Assembly (NCBI RefSeq): GCF_001742185.1
Contig: NZ_CP015750.1
Coordinates: 2,852,001-2,916,000, forward strand
Origin: Pectobacterium wasabiae CFBP 3304
GTDB taxonomy: Bacteria; Pseudomonadota; Gammaproteobacteria; Enterobacterales; Enterobacteriaceae
DNA: 64,000 nt
Reading direction: 5' to 3'
Shown here piece after piece: positions 1 through 9,462 of the stretch. The translations under genes were made by a program, and so were the position numbers. The stretch's first letter is position 1. Each line of letters starts with the position of its first letter. The notes beneath the pieces were generated by a model. That model worked only from the letters and a program-made list of their open reading frames with translations, ran no database searches and was not told the origin of the DNA.

Positions 1-208
1 GCTGTGCGGAAGATAAAAACCCTTCTGTGGTTGCCGCCAATTTGGTGGAGTAATTAAGGTTTGAGTTAAGTATCTGATCGGTAATGAGCTTTTTTTGTAC
101 ATTATAAACGGCGATATAAGCATTCGTCAGCGTAACGATCATACTGATAATCGCAAGGGATAAAATGAGTGAACGTAAATTGACTGGGAACCGCTTTTTT
201 ATTTTCAT
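1..208 (-). CDS. N-terminal part of a membrane-anchored protein, possibly a signalling protein (runs off the left edge)
   Basis: The gene reads leftward from an ATG at 208 and is cut by the window edge, leaving about 69 residues. A short basic start (MKIKKRF) is followed by one hydrophobic segment at about residues 12-36, which should place the following part outside the membrane. The sequence after it (YNVQKKLITDQIL, then Ser/Thr/Asn-rich) resembles the start of periplasmic sensor domains in diguanylate cyclases or chemoreceptors. No catalytic domain is visible, so the function is an inference. It is divergent from nothing; marC follows in the same direction upstream. Confidence 0.6.
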   Translation of the reverse strand, partial: MKIKKRFPVNLRSLILSLAIISMIVTLTNAYIAVYNVQKKLITDQILNSNLNYSTKLAATTEGFLSSAQ

Positions 209-369
209 GATTGGCCGCCCCTATTTTCCGCTAGGTAAGCAAAAATTAATCTTTCTTGTTTTTATGAAAATTTGTTATGTAACGCGGGCTGAGCATCTCT
301 TACGGCCGTTGAATAAACCCCGCTATTCAAAGTTATAGACGCTAACTGGACTATCTGGCAACGTTCAGC

Positions 370-1044
370 TTAATGGAGAGAATGCACGATCTCCAATGTG
401 CCATTAATAATGAATTGCACACCCATGCAAACTAGCAGGAATCCCATCAGCCGCGAAATGGCTTCAATGCCGCTTTTCCCGATCAGACGCATAATCAGGC
501 CTGAGCTTTTTAGGCTTAGCCAGACGATCAGGCTGATCAGCATAAACGTGAGGACAGGGGCAACGGTAATAACCCATGGCGTAATATCGACGCCGCTCTT
601 GATTTGTGATGCAGAACTAATGATGAGGGCAATGGTGCCTGGCCCAGCAGTGCTGGGCATCGCCAATGGAACGAAGGCGATATTGACGTCATTGGCGGAA
701 AAACTGTCGTTAATTTCTTCTTTTTTGCTTTTGACTTCGGGGGCATGTTCTGGTTTTTGCTGAGGAAAAAGCATGCGAAAACCGATAAATGCCACGATAA
801 GCCCGCCGGCAATACGTAATCCAGGGATGGAAATGCCGAAGGTATTCATCACGATCTGACCTGCATAGTACGCGACGGTCATAATGATGAAGACATAGAG
901 TGAGGCCTGAAAAATCTGACGATTTCGTTCCCCTTGACTCATGTCGCCGGACATCGCCAAAAATACTGCTACTGTTGTCAGCGGGTTCGCGAGTGGCAGG
1001 ATTAACACCAGACCAAGACCAATGGTTTGAATCAATTCCAGCAT
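370..1044 (-). CDS. marC: MarC family inner-membrane protein
   Basis: The 224-residue product is a hydrophobic multi-pass membrane protein of the MarC/UPF0056 family. It is very like E. coli MarC, including the segments ANPLTTVA near the start and [20 protein letters not shown] at about residues 68-87. The family has about six membrane helices and no proven transport substrate; its earlier link to multiple antibiotic resistance was not upheld. The ATG at 1044 has a GAGGA ribosome site upstream. It stands alone here and is not beside marRAB as it is in E. coli. Identification is by family resemblance recalled from memory. Confidence 0.9.
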   Translation of the reverse strand: MLELIQTIGLGLVLILPLANPLTTVAVFLAMSGDMSQGERNRQIFQASLYVFIIMTVAYYAGQIVMNTFGISIPGLRIAGGLIVAFIGFRMLFPQQKPEHAPEVKSKKEEINDSFSANDVNIAFVPLAMPSTAGPGTIALIISSASQIKSGVDITPWVITVAPVLTFMLISLIVWLSLKSSGLIMRLIGKSGIEAISRLMGFLLVCMGVQFIINGTLEIVHSLH

Positions 1045-1127
1045 TCTACGTTCCTCTTTATTGGGGCGCTTTCGTCAGTTAAGGAAAAGGGGCAATGATG
1101 ACCTGTCGCGGTGGTGTCCGATGTGGG

Positions 1128-1616
1128 CTAGGCCAACTCACCTTCCGCTAATTTTTTAAAACGATAGAGCGTCTTAGTCAGCATATCGCGAGAAAACATA
1201 TCAAACATTTGACCAATCTTTTTTCCGATCAGGCCTCCTGGTGGATTGTAGCGAATTGTCAGCGTTACGGTTGTCCCCGTTTCTGACGAGGCTGGCTGAA
1301 AAGAAAGCCGGCCTTCATTAGGAACACGAGCACCTTCCAGTGAACGCCAGTGGATATATTCTCCCGGTTTTTCATCAATTATACGGGCCTGCCACTCAAT
1401 GAGTGCGCCAATCGGTGTGTTAATTCGCCAATTAGAGTCGGTGTGGTTCAGTATCTCGATACTGGCAAAATGGCCCATCAGGATCGGCAACGTTTCCGGT
1501 TTGCGCCAAAGATCAAACAAGCGTTCTTCTGGGCGATTGATCGTGATGCTGCCACTGATTTCATTGGCATAGTTGCTGCTTTTTTCTGTGATTTTTCTTA
1601 AGAAAGAGGGAAACAC
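1128..1616 (-). CDS. SRPBCC-fold (polyketide cyclase/dehydrase-like) protein
   Basis: The 162-residue protein has the pattern of the SRPBCC/START-like fold: an early strand with INRPEERLFDLWRKPETLP, repeated beta strands with WRI and IEW, the strand TTVTLTIRYNPPGG, and a C-terminal amphipathic helix (MLTKTLYRFKKLAEGE). Such proteins bind hydrophobic ligands or act as cyclases; none of this fixes a substrate. I chose the GTG at 1616 because a GAGGA motif lies seven bases upstream and no better in-frame start follows. It lies 83 bp from marC in the same direction and may be co-transcribed with it. Confidence 0.75.
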   Translation of the reverse strand: MFPSFLRKITEKSSNYANEISGSITINRPEERLFDLWRKPETLPILMGHFASIEILNHTDSNWRINTPIGALIEWQARIIDEKPGEYIHWRSLEGARVPNEGRLSFQPASSETGTTVTLTIRYNPPGGLIGKKIGQMFDMFSRDMLTKTLYRFKKLAEGELA

Positions 1617-1728
1617 CCGTCATCCTCGCTAATGGATTATTACCCCTTTATGGGCATATATACGCCATTCTGACTGATATCGACCCGCTAAGCAAAATTG
1701 GAGGAGGCTAGCGGTAGTGTCGGTGTTG

Positions 1729-1747
1729 GCTATCACAGCAATAGCCT
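1729..1747 (+). other. Hairpin in the gene-free stretch 1617-2098
   Basis: GGCTAT and ATAGCC form perfect 6-bp arms around CACAGCA. The 482-bp stretch 1617-2098 is AT-rich. An open frame at 1698-2000 in it has no family resemblance and crosses a terminator-like hairpin, so I do not call it a gene. This hairpin and the terminator at 1867 could be the two ends of a small RNA, which is speculative. Confidence 0.3.
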
Positions 1748-1866
1748 AAGTTTTTACGCGCCTAATGTTACATTAATGTTCATTCGATACCGTAAGTGTC
1801 AGACAAAAGTCGAATGGTATGCCGCAAAACACCAGGATTTTTCCATAACGATAATAGCAGCACCTC

Positions 1867-1891
1867 GCCCACTATTTTTAGTGGGCTTTTT
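1867..1891 (+). terminator. Intrinsic terminator with no annotated gene upstream on its strand
   Basis: GCCCACT and AGTGGGC form a perfect 7-bp stem with a six-base loop, followed by TTTTT. Orientation is plus-strand, but the nearest upstream genes read the other way. It may end an unannotated small RNA starting near 1.6-1.75 kb, or be a spurious hairpin. Confidence 0.55.
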
Positions 1892-2098
1892 ACTTAATGT
1901 TCCTTTTTGGAATATTTTATTTTTATGTGATTTGATATTTATCAATTTATTGCTAATAGCTTTGTACCTATTAAGATGTAATAGGTCTTCATCTATGTAG
2001 TCTGGTCTTTAAATAATGTATTGATTGTGATGCGATTTACTTTATAAACATGTCGTGATACGTTTGCTATCAGCTTTTACGCTGGTGAGTATATCAAT

Positions 2099-2434
2099 AT
2101 GAATAATCCATTTATTGCCAGATGGAGCCGTAATGGCAACCTGCTTTGCCATGGCCATTGGTTAATATCTTATAAAGAAAAAGATTTCACGTTACCGGAA
2201 AAATATAAAGAAAATCATATGGGAACAATGGGGATCTACTCTGTCATTGATCCTGATGATGAAACCTATCGGGACGGATTAGATGAGGATGACTGGATCC
2301 TTGGAAATATCGACTGGCTTGCCGATAGCTTTGAAGAGAATAATATTCCTATCGAGGAATGTTATTTTAGATATTTTTTTCAGGCCATAAATAAGCAGGA
2401 CTGGCGATGCACCAGTTGTGCGGGTTGTATGTAA
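2099..2434 (+). CDS. Unrecognised small acidic protein with a C-terminal cysteine cluster
   Basis: The 111-residue product is not a family I recognise. It begins MNNPFIARWSRNGNLLCHGHW, has an acidic middle (DPDDETYRDGLDEDDW) and ends in CTSCAGCM, a CxxCxxC-type tail that could bind metal or be modified. There is no signal peptide or membrane segment. GGTGAG lies about ten bases before the ATG. Base composition is clearly more AT-rich than neighbouring core genes, and it is flanked by gene-poor DNA, which suggests an acquired accessory gene. Size and acidity would fit an immunity or antitoxin role, but no partner gene is next to it, so this is only a possibility. Confidence 0.6.
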   Translation: MNNPFIARWSRNGNLLCHGHWLISYKEKDFTLPEKYKENHMGTMGIYSVIDPDDETYRDGLDEDDWILGNIDWLADSFEENNIPIEECYFRYFFQAINKQDWRCTSCAGCM

Positions 2435-2680
2435 ATCGCACTGTTGTTATTAATTATTCCTACTTCCCCTTTGTACCCTACTAACCGGTGAACTATTAAG
2501 GTCGTGCTGTTTTTTTGCCTAATTATCCGGCTGCTTTCTATTCAATCCACTCGGTTTTTCTCGTTTTTCATCCCTGTTTCGTCTTCTTTGAGAGGCGCTT
2601 CGCATACCGTGCTGCGGGGCGTCTTTTTTGGGGAAAAGTGTTACCCTGACCGAACAATCCTTGATTAATATGAGGCGACA

Positions 2681-3175
2681 ATGACAGAAGCTGACATTCT
2701 GCGGTTAAGTGTTTTGGTGGGCGAACAACTGAAAGCGCGTGGCGCTGCATTGACGTGCGCAGAATCTTGCACTGGAGGCTGGCTGGCTAAGTCTATTACC
2801 GATGTTGCGGGGAGCTCTGGCTGGTTTGATTATGGTTTTGTGACATATAGCAATCTGGCCAAACAGCGTCTGGTGAATGTGAGCGCAGAGACATTGGAGC
2901 GGCATGGTGCAGTGAGTGAAGATGTCGTCAATGAAATGGCCGCAGGAGCTTTGCGGGCCGCCAGTGCAGATTTTGCTATATCGGTAAGTGGTGTTGCTGG
3001 GCCAGACGGGGGAACCGAAGAGAAACCTGTCGGCACGGTGTGGTTTGGCTTCACTAGCAAGCAGGGCGGAGGATTTGCCCGAAAAATGCGATTTAGCGGA
3101 GACCGAAATGCGGTACGTCTGCAATCAGTCCATTTTGCGCTGCAAACGCTGCTCGACGCGTTTCTGAAAAAATAA
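2681..3175 (+). CDS. pncC: Nicotinamide-nucleotide amidase
   Basis: The 164-residue protein is the CinA C-terminal-type amidase that converts nicotinamide mononucleotide to nicotinic acid mononucleotide and ammonia in the cytosolic NAD-salvage pathway. The motif CAESCTGG is at residues 26-33, with Ser29 as the family nucleophile. The conserved GVAGPDGGTEEKPVGTVWFG segment follows at about residues 104-123. Length matches stand-alone PncC (formerly YgaD) rather than the two-domain CinA. GAGG precedes the ATG. Position directly upstream of recA is the same as in E. coli. Confidence 0.93.
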   Translation: MTEADILRLSVLVGEQLKARGAALTCAESCTGGWLAKSITDVAGSSGWFDYGFVTYSNLAKQRLVNVSAETLERHGAVSEDVVNEMAAGALRAASADFAISVSGVAGPDGGTEEKPVGTVWFGFTSKQGGGFARKMRFSGDRNAVRLQSVHFALQTLLDAFLKK

Positions 3176-3177
3176 CC

Positions 3178-3205
3178 TTGATGCTGTATGCGCATACAGT
3201 ATAAT
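3178..3205 (+). promoter_or_regulatory. recA promoter with embedded LexA (SOS) box
   Basis: A -35 TTGATG (3178-3183) and -10 TATAAT (3200-3205) are 16 bp apart. Between them lies CTGTATGCGCATACAG (3184-3199), a near-perfect palindrome matching the LexA consensus CTG-N10-CAG. This is the standard arrangement for LexA-repressed, damage-inducible recA. Confidence 0.93.
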
Positions 3206-3282
3206 GTCAGTAATTATTCAGCAATTCATGATTAAGCCGCCGCGTAGAGACAGTAGCTTTACGCCGCATGACAGGAGCAAAA

Positions 3283-4356
3283 ATGGCTATTGATGAGAAC
3301 AAACAAAAGGCACTTGCGGCAGCACTGGGTCAAATCGAAAAGCAATTTGGTAAAGGTTCTATCATGCGGTTGGGCGAGGATCGCTCAATGGATGTTGAAA
3401 CCATTTCTACAGGTTCTTTGTCCCTTGATATTGCTCTGGGAGCCGGTGGTTTACCGATGGGGCGTATCGTTGAGATTTATGGCCCAGAATCTTCCGGTAA
3501 AACCACGCTGACCTTACAGGTGATTGCCGCTGCTCAGCGCGAAGGCAAAACCTGTGCGTTCATCGATGCTGAACATGCGTTGGACCCGATTTATGCGAAA
3601 AAACTTGGCGTAGATATTGATAACCTGCTGTGTTCTCAGCCGGATACCGGTGAACAAGCACTGGAGATCTGTGATGCACTCACGCGCTCTGGCGCTGTTG
3701 ACGTTATCATTGTCGACTCTGTTGCAGCCTTGACACCAAAAGCTGAAATTGAAGGCGAAATCGGTGACTCTCACATGGGCCTTGCGGCACGTATGATGAG
3801 CCAGGCTATGCGCAAATTGGCGGGTAACCTGAAGCAAGCCAATACGCTGCTGATCTTCATTAACCAGATCCGTATGAAAATTGGTGTGATGTTTGGTAAC
3901 CCTGAAACCACTACCGGTGGTAACGCACTGAAATTTTATGCCTCTGTTCGTCTGGATATCCGTCGTACTGGCGCTATCAAGGACGGTGAAGAAGTTGTCG
4001 GTAGCGAAACTCGCGTTAAAGTCGTGAAGAATAAAGTGGCAGCACCGTTCAAACAGGCTGAATTCCAAATTTTGTATGGTGAAGGCATCAATATCCACGG
4101 TGAGTTGGTTGATCTGGGTGTGAAACACAAACTGATCGAAAAAGCGGGTGCATGGTATAGCTATAACGGCGACAAGATCGGTCAGGGTAAAGCAAACGCC
4201 TGCAATTTCCTGAAAGAGAATCCAGCGATTGCTGCCGAACTGGATAAAAAATTGCGTGAAATGCTGCTGCATAAAGGCAATGAGCTAACACCTGCCGCAG
4301 CAGGGAATAGCCATGACGAAGATGAATTCGCTGGTGAAGGCAACGAAGAATTTTAA
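3283..4356 (+). CDS. recA: Recombinase A
   Basis: The 357-residue protein is the RecA strand-exchange ATPase and coprotease for LexA. Walker A GPESSGKT is at residues 67-74, Walker B ([12 protein letters not shown]) near 140, and the acidic C-terminus ([16 protein letters not shown]) is typical. I start at the ATG at 3283, which encodes the universal MAIDENKQ and has AGGAG seven bases before it. An in-frame ATG at 3268 would add five residues but lacks a ribosome site. It is under a LexA box and is followed after 45 bp by recX, the usual enterobacterial order. Confidence 0.98.
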   Translation: MAIDENKQKALAAALGQIEKQFGKGSIMRLGEDRSMDVETISTGSLSLDIALGAGGLPMGRIVEIYGPESSGKTTLTLQVIAAAQREGKTCAFIDAEHALDPIYAKKLGVDIDNLLCSQPDTGEQALEICDALTRSGAVDVIIVDSVAALTPKAEIEGEIGDSHMGLAARMMSQAMRKLAGNLKQANTLLIFINQIRMKIGVMFGNPETTTGGNALKFYASVRLDIRRTGAIKDGEEVVGSETRVKVVKNKVAAPFKQAEFQILYGEGINIHGELVDLGVKHKLIEKAGAWYSYNGDKIGQGKANACNFLKENPAIAAELDKKLREMLLHKGNELTPAAAGNSHDEDEFAGEGNEEF

Positions 4357-4401
4357 TGGCTGCTGAATTACCCGTAGCAGAACACATCAGCGGATCGATG
4401 G

Positions 4402-4890
4402 ATGAATAAACCATTACGCTATGCGATGAATGTGCTTTCTGTTCGCGATTATAGTGAAGTCGAAATACGCCGCAAATGTGCGGCGTATTTATATAAGTCA
4501 GAAAGTACGGAAAGTGAAGCAGATAAAGCCGCTGCCCGAGTTGCAGTGGAAGACGTGGAAGCTGCGATTGCTTATTGCAAGGAGCACGGTTGGCTGGATG
4601 ATGCGCGCTATGCTCGCCGTTATATCAGCAGTCGGAGTCGCAAAGGCTATGGCGTCCAGCGGATTAAAATGGAGCTGAGCCAGAAAGGAATCGATAAAAC
4701 AACGTTAGCTACAGCATTGAATGAGAGTGATATCGACTGGTGTGCGCTGGCTAAATCAGTTGTGGAACGGAAATTCGGGCATCCGCTGTCCGATGAATGG
4801 AAAGACAAAGTCAAACATCAGCGATACCTGCTCTATCGTGGCTTCTCTCATGAAGAAATCCAGTCAATTTATACGAATTTTTCAGATTGA
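4402..4890 (+). CDS. recX: Regulatory protein RecX
   Basis: The 162-residue RecX binds RecA filaments and limits their extension and ATPase activity. The product has the family's helical repeats, with RRKCAAYLYKSE near residue 24, the DDARYARRYISSRSRKGYGVQRIKMEL segment at about 65-91, and HQRYLLYRGFSHEEI near the C-terminus. The gap to recA is 45 bp and holds a weak hairpin (CTGCT with AGCAG), so expression is probably by readthrough from the LexA-controlled recA promoter as in E. coli. Confidence 0.95.
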   Translation: MNKPLRYAMNVLSVRDYSEVEIRRKCAAYLYKSESTESEADKAAARVAVEDVEAAIAYCKEHGWLDDARYARRYISSRSRKGYGVQRIKMELSQKGIDKTTLATALNESDIDWCALAKSVVERKFGHPLSDEWKDKVKHQRYLLYRGFSHEEIQSIYTNFSD

Positions 4891-5027
4891 ACGCACACGG
4901 GATTTTACTTCCCATCGAAGAAAATTTATCTTATTCCCACTTTTTGTTCGTGAGTTGCTCGGTAACGTCAGCATGCTGGACTAACCTTGCCCGCGATCTG
5001 TTCTTCTAGCTTGATTCCAGGACAATT

Positions 5028-7655
5028 ATGAGCAAGAGCACCGCTGAGATCCGTCAAGCGTTTCTCGATTTTTTCCACAGTAAGGGACACCAGGTTGTTG
5101 ATAGCAGCTCTCTGGTGCCGAACAACGATCCGACATTGTTATTCACCAATGCGGGTATGAACCAGTTCAAAGATGTGTTCCTCGGGCTGGATAAACGTAG
5201 CTATGTCCGAGCGACAACCTCGCAGCGCTGCGTACGTGCAGGTGGTAAACATAATGACCTGGAAAACGTAGGTTATACCGCACGCCACCACACCTTCTTT
5301 GAAATGCTGGGTAACTTCAGCTTCGGTGATTACTTCAAGCATGATGCGATTCGCTATGCGTGGGAATTGCTGACGTCTCCCCAGTGGTTCAATCTGCCAA
5401 AAGAAAAATTGTGGGTAACGGTATACGCAACGGATGATGAGGCCTACAACATTTGGGCTGATGAAGTTGGCGTACCGCACGAAAGAATTATTCGTATTGG
5501 TGATAACAAAGGCGGACCTTACGCCTCTGATAACTTCTGGCAGATGGGTGAAACGGGACCGTGTGGTCCATGCACCGAGATTTTCTTCGATCACGGTGAG
5601 CACATCGCGGGTGGCCCGCCGGGAAGCCCTGATGAGGACGGCGATCGCTATATTGAAATCTGGAATCTGGTGTTCATGCAATTCAACCGTCAGGTTGACG
5701 GCACAATGCTGCCACTGCCGAAGCCTTCCGTCGATACTGGTATGGGCTTAGAGCGTGTTTCTGCGGTATTGCAACATGTCAATTCAAACTATGACATTGA
5801 TTTGTTTAAGACACTGATTGATGCGGTAGCGAAAGCCGTTGGTACAACCGATTTAACTAATAAATCGTTGCGTGTTATCGCCGACCATATCCGTTCTTGC
5901 GCGTTCCTGATTGCCGATGGTGTTATGCCGTCTAATGAAAACCGTGGTTATGTCCTGCGCCGTATTATTCGCCGCGCTGCGCGTCACGGTAATATGCTGG
6001 GTGCGACGGATGCCTTCTTTTACAAGCTGGTTGCGCCTCTCATTGACGTCATGGGGCCTGCGGCTGCCGAGTTGAAAAAACAACAGGCGGTGGTTGAGCA
6101 AGCGCTGAAGATGGAAGAAGAGCAGTTTGCCCGCACGTTAGAACGTGGGCTATCTCTGCTAGACGAAGAAATTAAAAACCTGAAAGGGGATACCCTGGAC
6201 GGTGAAACAGTCTTTCGCCTGTATGACACCTATGGTTTTCCTGTCGACCTCACTGCGGATGTGTGCCGTGAGCGCGGCTTAAAAGTTGACGAAGAAGGTT
6301 TTGAATCCGCGATGACGGCTCAGCGTCAGCGTGCTCGCGAGGCCAGTGGATTTGGTGTGGACTACAATAGCCTCATCCGAGTGGATGAAAACACACCATT
6401 CTGCGGTTATGAAAAAACGCAGCAGCAAGCGAAGGTGATTGCGCTTTATCATAATGGGAACGCGGTTGATCAGATTGCGGCAGGTGATGAAGCCGTAGTG
6501 ATTCTTAACGAAACGCCGTTCTATGGCGAATCCGGTGGTCAGGTTGGCGATCAGGGTGAACTGAAGAATGCGGGCGTCAACTTCGCTGTTCAGGATACGC
6601 AGAAATACGGTCAGGCCATCGGCCATGTCGGTAAACTGACTCAGGGTACGCTGCGTGTTAACGACCATGTCGATGCAAATGTTGATAACCAGCGCCGTAA
6701 TCGTATTCGTCTGAACCACTCCGCGACGCACTTGCTGCATGCTGCGCTGCGTCAGGTTCTGGGCGATCATGTTGCGCAGAAAGGTTCTTTGGTTAACGAT
6801 AGCTATCTACGCTTTGACTTCTCACATACGGAAGCGATGAAGCCTGAACAGATTCGTCTGGTTGAAGACATCGTTAACGCGCAAATCCGTCGCAACCTTA
6901 CCGTGCAAACGGATGTCATGGCACTGGATGATGCGAGAGCGAAGGGCGCGATGGCGCTGTTCGGTGAAAAGTATGACGACCATGTCCGTGTTCTGACGAT
7001 GGGTGATTTCTCCATTGAACTCTGTGGGGGCACGCACGCCAGCCGTACTGGTGATATTGGTTTGTTCCAAATCATCTCTGAATCAGGTACTGCCGCCGGG
7101 GTACGTCGTATCGAAGCGACCACGGGTGAAAATGCTTTGTCCGCACTGCATCGTCAGAGTGACGTTCTGCAAGACATTGCGCAACTGTTGAAAGGGGATA
7201 GTCACAACCTGACTGATAAGGTACGCTCTGTACTGGATCGTGCGCGTGCGTTGGAGAAAGAGCTTCAGCAGTTGAAGGCTCAGCAAGCGGCGCAGGAAAG
7301 CTCGTCCCTGTCCGGCAAAGCAAAAGAGATTAACGGTGTGAAGTTGCTGGTCACGCAACTGGACAACGTGGATCCTAAACTACTGCGTACGATGGTTGAC
7401 GACCTGAAGAACCAACTGAGCTCTGCTGTTATCGTTCTCGGAACGGCGACAGAAGGCAGGGTTAGCTTGATTTCTGGTGTAACGAAAGATCTGACTGATC
7501 GTGTAAAAGCTGGCGAACTGATAGGGTTTGTGGCCCAGCAGGTTGGCGGCAAAGGCGGTGGTCGTCCTGATATGGCTCAGGCTGGTGGTTCAGACGTGTC
7601 GGCATTGCCCGGCGCGTTAGCCAGCGTTGAGTCCTGGGTCGTTGCTAAGTTATAA
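5028..7655 (+). CDS. alaS: Alanyl-tRNA synthetase
   Basis: The 875-residue class II synthetase charges tRNA-Ala and hydrolyses mischarged Ser- and Gly-tRNA-Ala. In order: the N-terminal aminoacylation domain with class II motif 2 ([18 protein letters not shown]), the tRNA-recognition region, the editing domain with zinc ligands in HSATHLLH and in [13 protein letters not shown], and the C-terminal DHHA1 segment with [15 protein letters not shown]. Length matches the E. coli enzyme (876). AGGACAAT lies before the ATG. It sits between recX and csrA, the standard order. The stop codon lies inside a short run of TATAAGC repeats (7651-7670). Confidence 0.98.
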   Translation: MSKSTAEIRQAFLDFFHSKGHQVVDSSSLVPNNDPTLLFTNAGMNQFKDVFLGLDKRSYVRATTSQRCVRAGGKHNDLENVGYTARHHTFFEMLGNFSFGDYFKHDAIRYAWELLTSPQWFNLPKEKLWVTVYATDDEAYNIWADEVGVPHERIIRIGDNKGGPYASDNFWQMGETGPCGPCTEIFFDHGEHIAGGPPGSPDEDGDRYIEIWNLVFMQFNRQVDGTMLPLPKPSVDTGMGLERVSAVLQHVNSNYDIDLFKTLIDAVAKAVGTTDLTNKSLRVIADHIRSCAFLIADGVMPSNENRGYVLRRIIRRAARHGNMLGATDAFFYKLVAPLIDVMGPAAAELKKQQAVVEQALKMEEEQFARTLERGLSLLDEEIKNLKGDTLDGETVFRLYDTYGFPVDLTADVCRERGLKVDEEGFESAMTAQRQRAREASGFGVDYNSLIRVDENTPFCGYEKTQQQAKVIALYHNGNAVDQIAAGDEAVVILNETPFYGESGGQVGDQGELKNAGVNFAVQDTQKYGQAIGHVGKLTQGTLRVNDHVDANVDNQRRNRIRLNHSATHLLHAALRQVLGDHVAQKGSLVNDSYLRFDFSHTEAMKPEQIRLVEDIVNAQIRRNLTVQTDVMALDDARAKGAMALFGEKYDDHVRVLTMGDFSIELCGGTHASRTGDIGLFQIISESGTAAGVRRIEATTGENALSALHRQSDVLQDIAQLLKGDSHNLTDKVRSVLDRARALEKELQQLKAQQAAQESSSLSGKAKEINGVKLLVTQLDNVDPKLLRTMVDDLKNQLSSAVIVLGTATEGRVSLISGVTKDLTDRVKAGELIGFVAQQVGGKGGGRPDMAQAGGSDVSALPGALASVESWVVAKL

Positions 7656-7698
7656 GCTATAAGCTATAGATAACGTTTTATTTGCGTTATCCGACAAG

Positions 7699-7729
7699 AA
7701 CGCCATAACTTTCTGGTTGTGGCGTTTTT
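7699..7729 (+). terminator. Terminator after alaS
   Basis: AACGCCATAAC pairs with GTTGTGGCGTT around TTTCTG and is followed by TTTTTG. The csrA leader (7730-7986) follows; I see no further gene in that stretch. Confidence 0.8.
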
Positions 7730-7986
7730 GTCTGCGAAAAAGGATTCGTTAAATAGAGGATAAAGTATGTTACCTTCAGATATTCTGAAGCTTTATATGC
7801 TCAGCCCTCTTGTCGTGATAACAAAAGCACAAGCTACTGATATCGACTAAACTAACAAGTAGTAACGAACCGGAGTGTGATGGGGTGGTTATACCATCGT
7901 CTAGGTTTACGTTTTCACAGCACATGATGGATAATGGCGGGGAGACAGAGAGACCCGACTCTTTATAATCTTTCAAGGAGCAAAGA

Positions 7987-8172
7987 ATGCTTATTTTGAC
8001 TCGTCGAGTTGGCGAAACCCTCATGATCGGCGATGAGGTAACGGTTACCGTATTAGGAGTGAAAGGCAACCAGGTGCGTATTGGTGTTAATGCACCTAAA
8101 GAGGTTTCTGTCCACCGTGAAGAGATCTATCAGCGTATTCAGGCCGAAAAATCTCAACCGACGTCATATTGA
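7987..8172 (+). CDS. csrA: Carbon storage regulator (RsmA/CsrA)
   Basis: The 61-residue RNA-binding protein starts [18 protein letters not shown] and is nearly the same as E. coli CsrA along its length; in soft-rot bacteria it is called RsmA. It binds GGA motifs in mRNA leaders and represses secondary metabolism, motility and plant cell-wall-degrading exoenzymes, and is itself titrated by the rsmB RNA (not in this window). Both RNA-contacting ends (LTRR and HREEIYQRI) are intact. AAGGAG lies seven bases before the ATG. A tRNA-Ser gene follows, as in E. coli. Confidence 0.97.
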   Translation: MLILTRRVGETLMIGDEVTVTVLGVKGNQVRIGVNAPKEVSVHREEIYQRIQAEKSQPTSY

Positions 8173-8375
8173 TTGACAATGCGTCTCGTGTTCGCGGGAC
8201 GCAATTGCCACTTCCCATTTTTCTCCCACACATTTATCGATATATCTATTTTTATTGTGCGTTTCCTTTTGCAAGGTAACCGCCTGTTTTTCTGTCGATA
8301 AAACAGACTTTTTGTTGTGAAAATGCTCGTCTTGGATGCGAATTGTTCAAACGAACGTAAGGTGGGAAAAATTGT

Positions 8376-8403
8376 TTGACTTATAAGTCTGGGAAAGTAA
8401 TAT
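8376..8403 (+). promoter_or_regulatory. Promoter of the tRNA-Ser/Arg cluster
   Basis: TTGACT (8376-8381) and TAATAT (8398-8403) are 16 bp apart, followed by a GC-rich discriminator (GTGCGCC), typical of stringently controlled stable-RNA promoters. The first tRNA starts about 60 bp downstream. Confidence 0.7.
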
Positions 8404-8466
8404 GTGCGCCACGCAGTACCGGTGAGCACTAACAAGAAGTTCTTAGTAGCAAATCAGGTAATGTAA

Positions 8467-8559
8467 GGTGAGGTGGCCGAGAGGCTGAAGGCGCTCCCCT
8501 GCTAAGGGAGTATGCGGTCAAAAGCTGCATCGAGGGTTCGAATCCCTCCCTCACCGCCA
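8467..8559 (+). tRNA. serV: tRNA-Ser (GCT)
   Basis: A 93-nt class II tRNA with the long variable arm typical of serine tRNAs. The anticodon GCT lies in CCTGCTAAGG, and an encoded CCA ends at 8559. Sequence and location after csrA match E. coli serV. Confidence 0.97.
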
Positions 8560-8567
8560 TTTAATAT

Positions 8568-8644
8568 GCATCCGTAGCTCAGCTGGATAGAGTACTCGGC
8601 TACGAACCGAGCGGTCGGAGGTTCGAATCCTCCCGGATGCACCA
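8568..8644 (+). tRNA. tRNA-Arg (ACG), copy 1
   Basis: A 77-nt tRNA with an encoded CCA and anticodon ACG in GGCTACGAACC; the wobble A is normally edited to inosine. It is identical to the two copies that follow. Confidence 0.97.
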
Positions 8645-8714
8645 TTAAATACTGCCTTTGCGAGGCAAGTTGTATTAGTGAACGCAAGTTTGTCGTAGAT
8701 AAAGAATTAGTAAT

Positions 8715-8791
8715 GCATCCGTAGCTCAGCTGGATAGAGTACTCGGCTACGAACCGAGCGGTCGGAGGTTCGAATCCTCCCGGATGCACCA
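8715..8791 (+). tRNA. tRNA-Arg (ACG), copy 2
   Basis: Identical in sequence to copy 1, 70 bp downstream of it. It is followed directly by a 136-nt tail that ends in a copy of the tRNA 3' end. Confidence 0.97.
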
Positions 8792-8927
8792 TATCTCGAT
8801 ATGGATAAGGTTGTTATCTTGCTCTTATAACCGATTGTTTTGGTTTGTAAGAACAAGGGAGGAAAACGTCGCTCTGGCAACGGCTCGAAGGGCGAGGCAA
8901 AGCCGAGTAATCCTCCCGGATGCACCA
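8792..8927 (+). repeat. tRNA-Arg tail repeat, copy A (rtT-like), ending in a tRNA 3'-end remnant
   Basis: The unit starts directly after the CCA with ATATCTCGATAT, contains TGTAAG..ACAAGGGAG and ACGGCTCGAAGGGCGAG, and ends with a 19-nt copy of the tRNA-Arg 3' end including CCA (8909-8927). A diverged copy follows the next tRNA. This layout recalls the rtT repeats of the E. coli tyrT operon, which also carry 19 nt of tRNA 3' sequence. Function is unknown. Confidence 0.6.
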
Positions 8928-8981
8928 TTCTTAGGTATCTCGTTTAATTGCTCACCCCCTTGTTTTTCTGCACCACACTCT

Positions 8982-9058
8982 GCATCCGTAGCTCAGCTGG
9001 ATAGAGTACTCGGCTACGAACCGAGCGGTCGGAGGTTCGAATCCTCCCGGATGCACCA
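8982..9058 (+). tRNA. tRNA-Arg (ACG), copy 3
   Basis: Third identical copy, with encoded CCA. A diverged tail repeat follows. Confidence 0.97.
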
Positions 9059-9191
9059 TATTTCGATATCAATACAGCACTTCTTTACTTTTATCATCAA
9101 TATCTTGGTCTGTAAGCACAAGGGAGAATAACGGTGCTTTCGCAACGGCCCGAAGGGCGAATCACGCCAGACAATATTCTCAGATACACCA
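9059..9191 (+). repeat. tRNA-Arg tail repeat, copy B (degenerate)
   Basis: A 133-nt unit aligned with copy A: it starts ATATTTCGATAT, has TGTAAGCACAAGGGAG and ACGGCCCGAAGGGCGA, and ends in ATACACCA, an eroded tRNA 3' end. The remainder of the gap up to yqaB (9192-9459) holds only AT-rich sequence and an 8-bp inverted repeat, AATAACCT (9371-9378) with AGGTTATT (9389-9396). Confidence 0.5.
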
Positions 9192-9462
9192 CTTCCGTTC
9201 CATCAACCGTTCTCTATCGACTTTTAGCGCGATAGCATCATTGTTCTTTCTTGCCTATCCTGAACGATATTTATCTCGTCGCGCCCGCACCTTAATCCTT
9301 GCTCTTATCCTGTCTATATATCGATATTGAATCAGTGAATAAATAAAGGTTTTTTTACCACTATGGTAGTAATAACCTGTTTTTTATAAGGTTATTGAGT
9401 AAGCGACAACGTTTTCACTTTACGATAAAGTAAGCTCTCTTTTCAGTGAGCATGGAGTCATG

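Noticed and set aside
1698..2000. Open frame of 100 codons on the plus strand
   Set aside because: It runs through a terminator-like hairpin, has no clear ribosome site and no family resemblance, and lies in AT-rich intergenic DNA.
3514..4272. Long open frame antisense to recA
   Set aside because: It mirrors the codon bias of recA on the other strand and has no family match or ribosome site.
8502..8928. Leftward open frames giving [17 protein letters not shown] peptides
   Set aside because: They are reverse translations of the tRNA-Ser and tRNA-Arg genes, a known annotation artefact.
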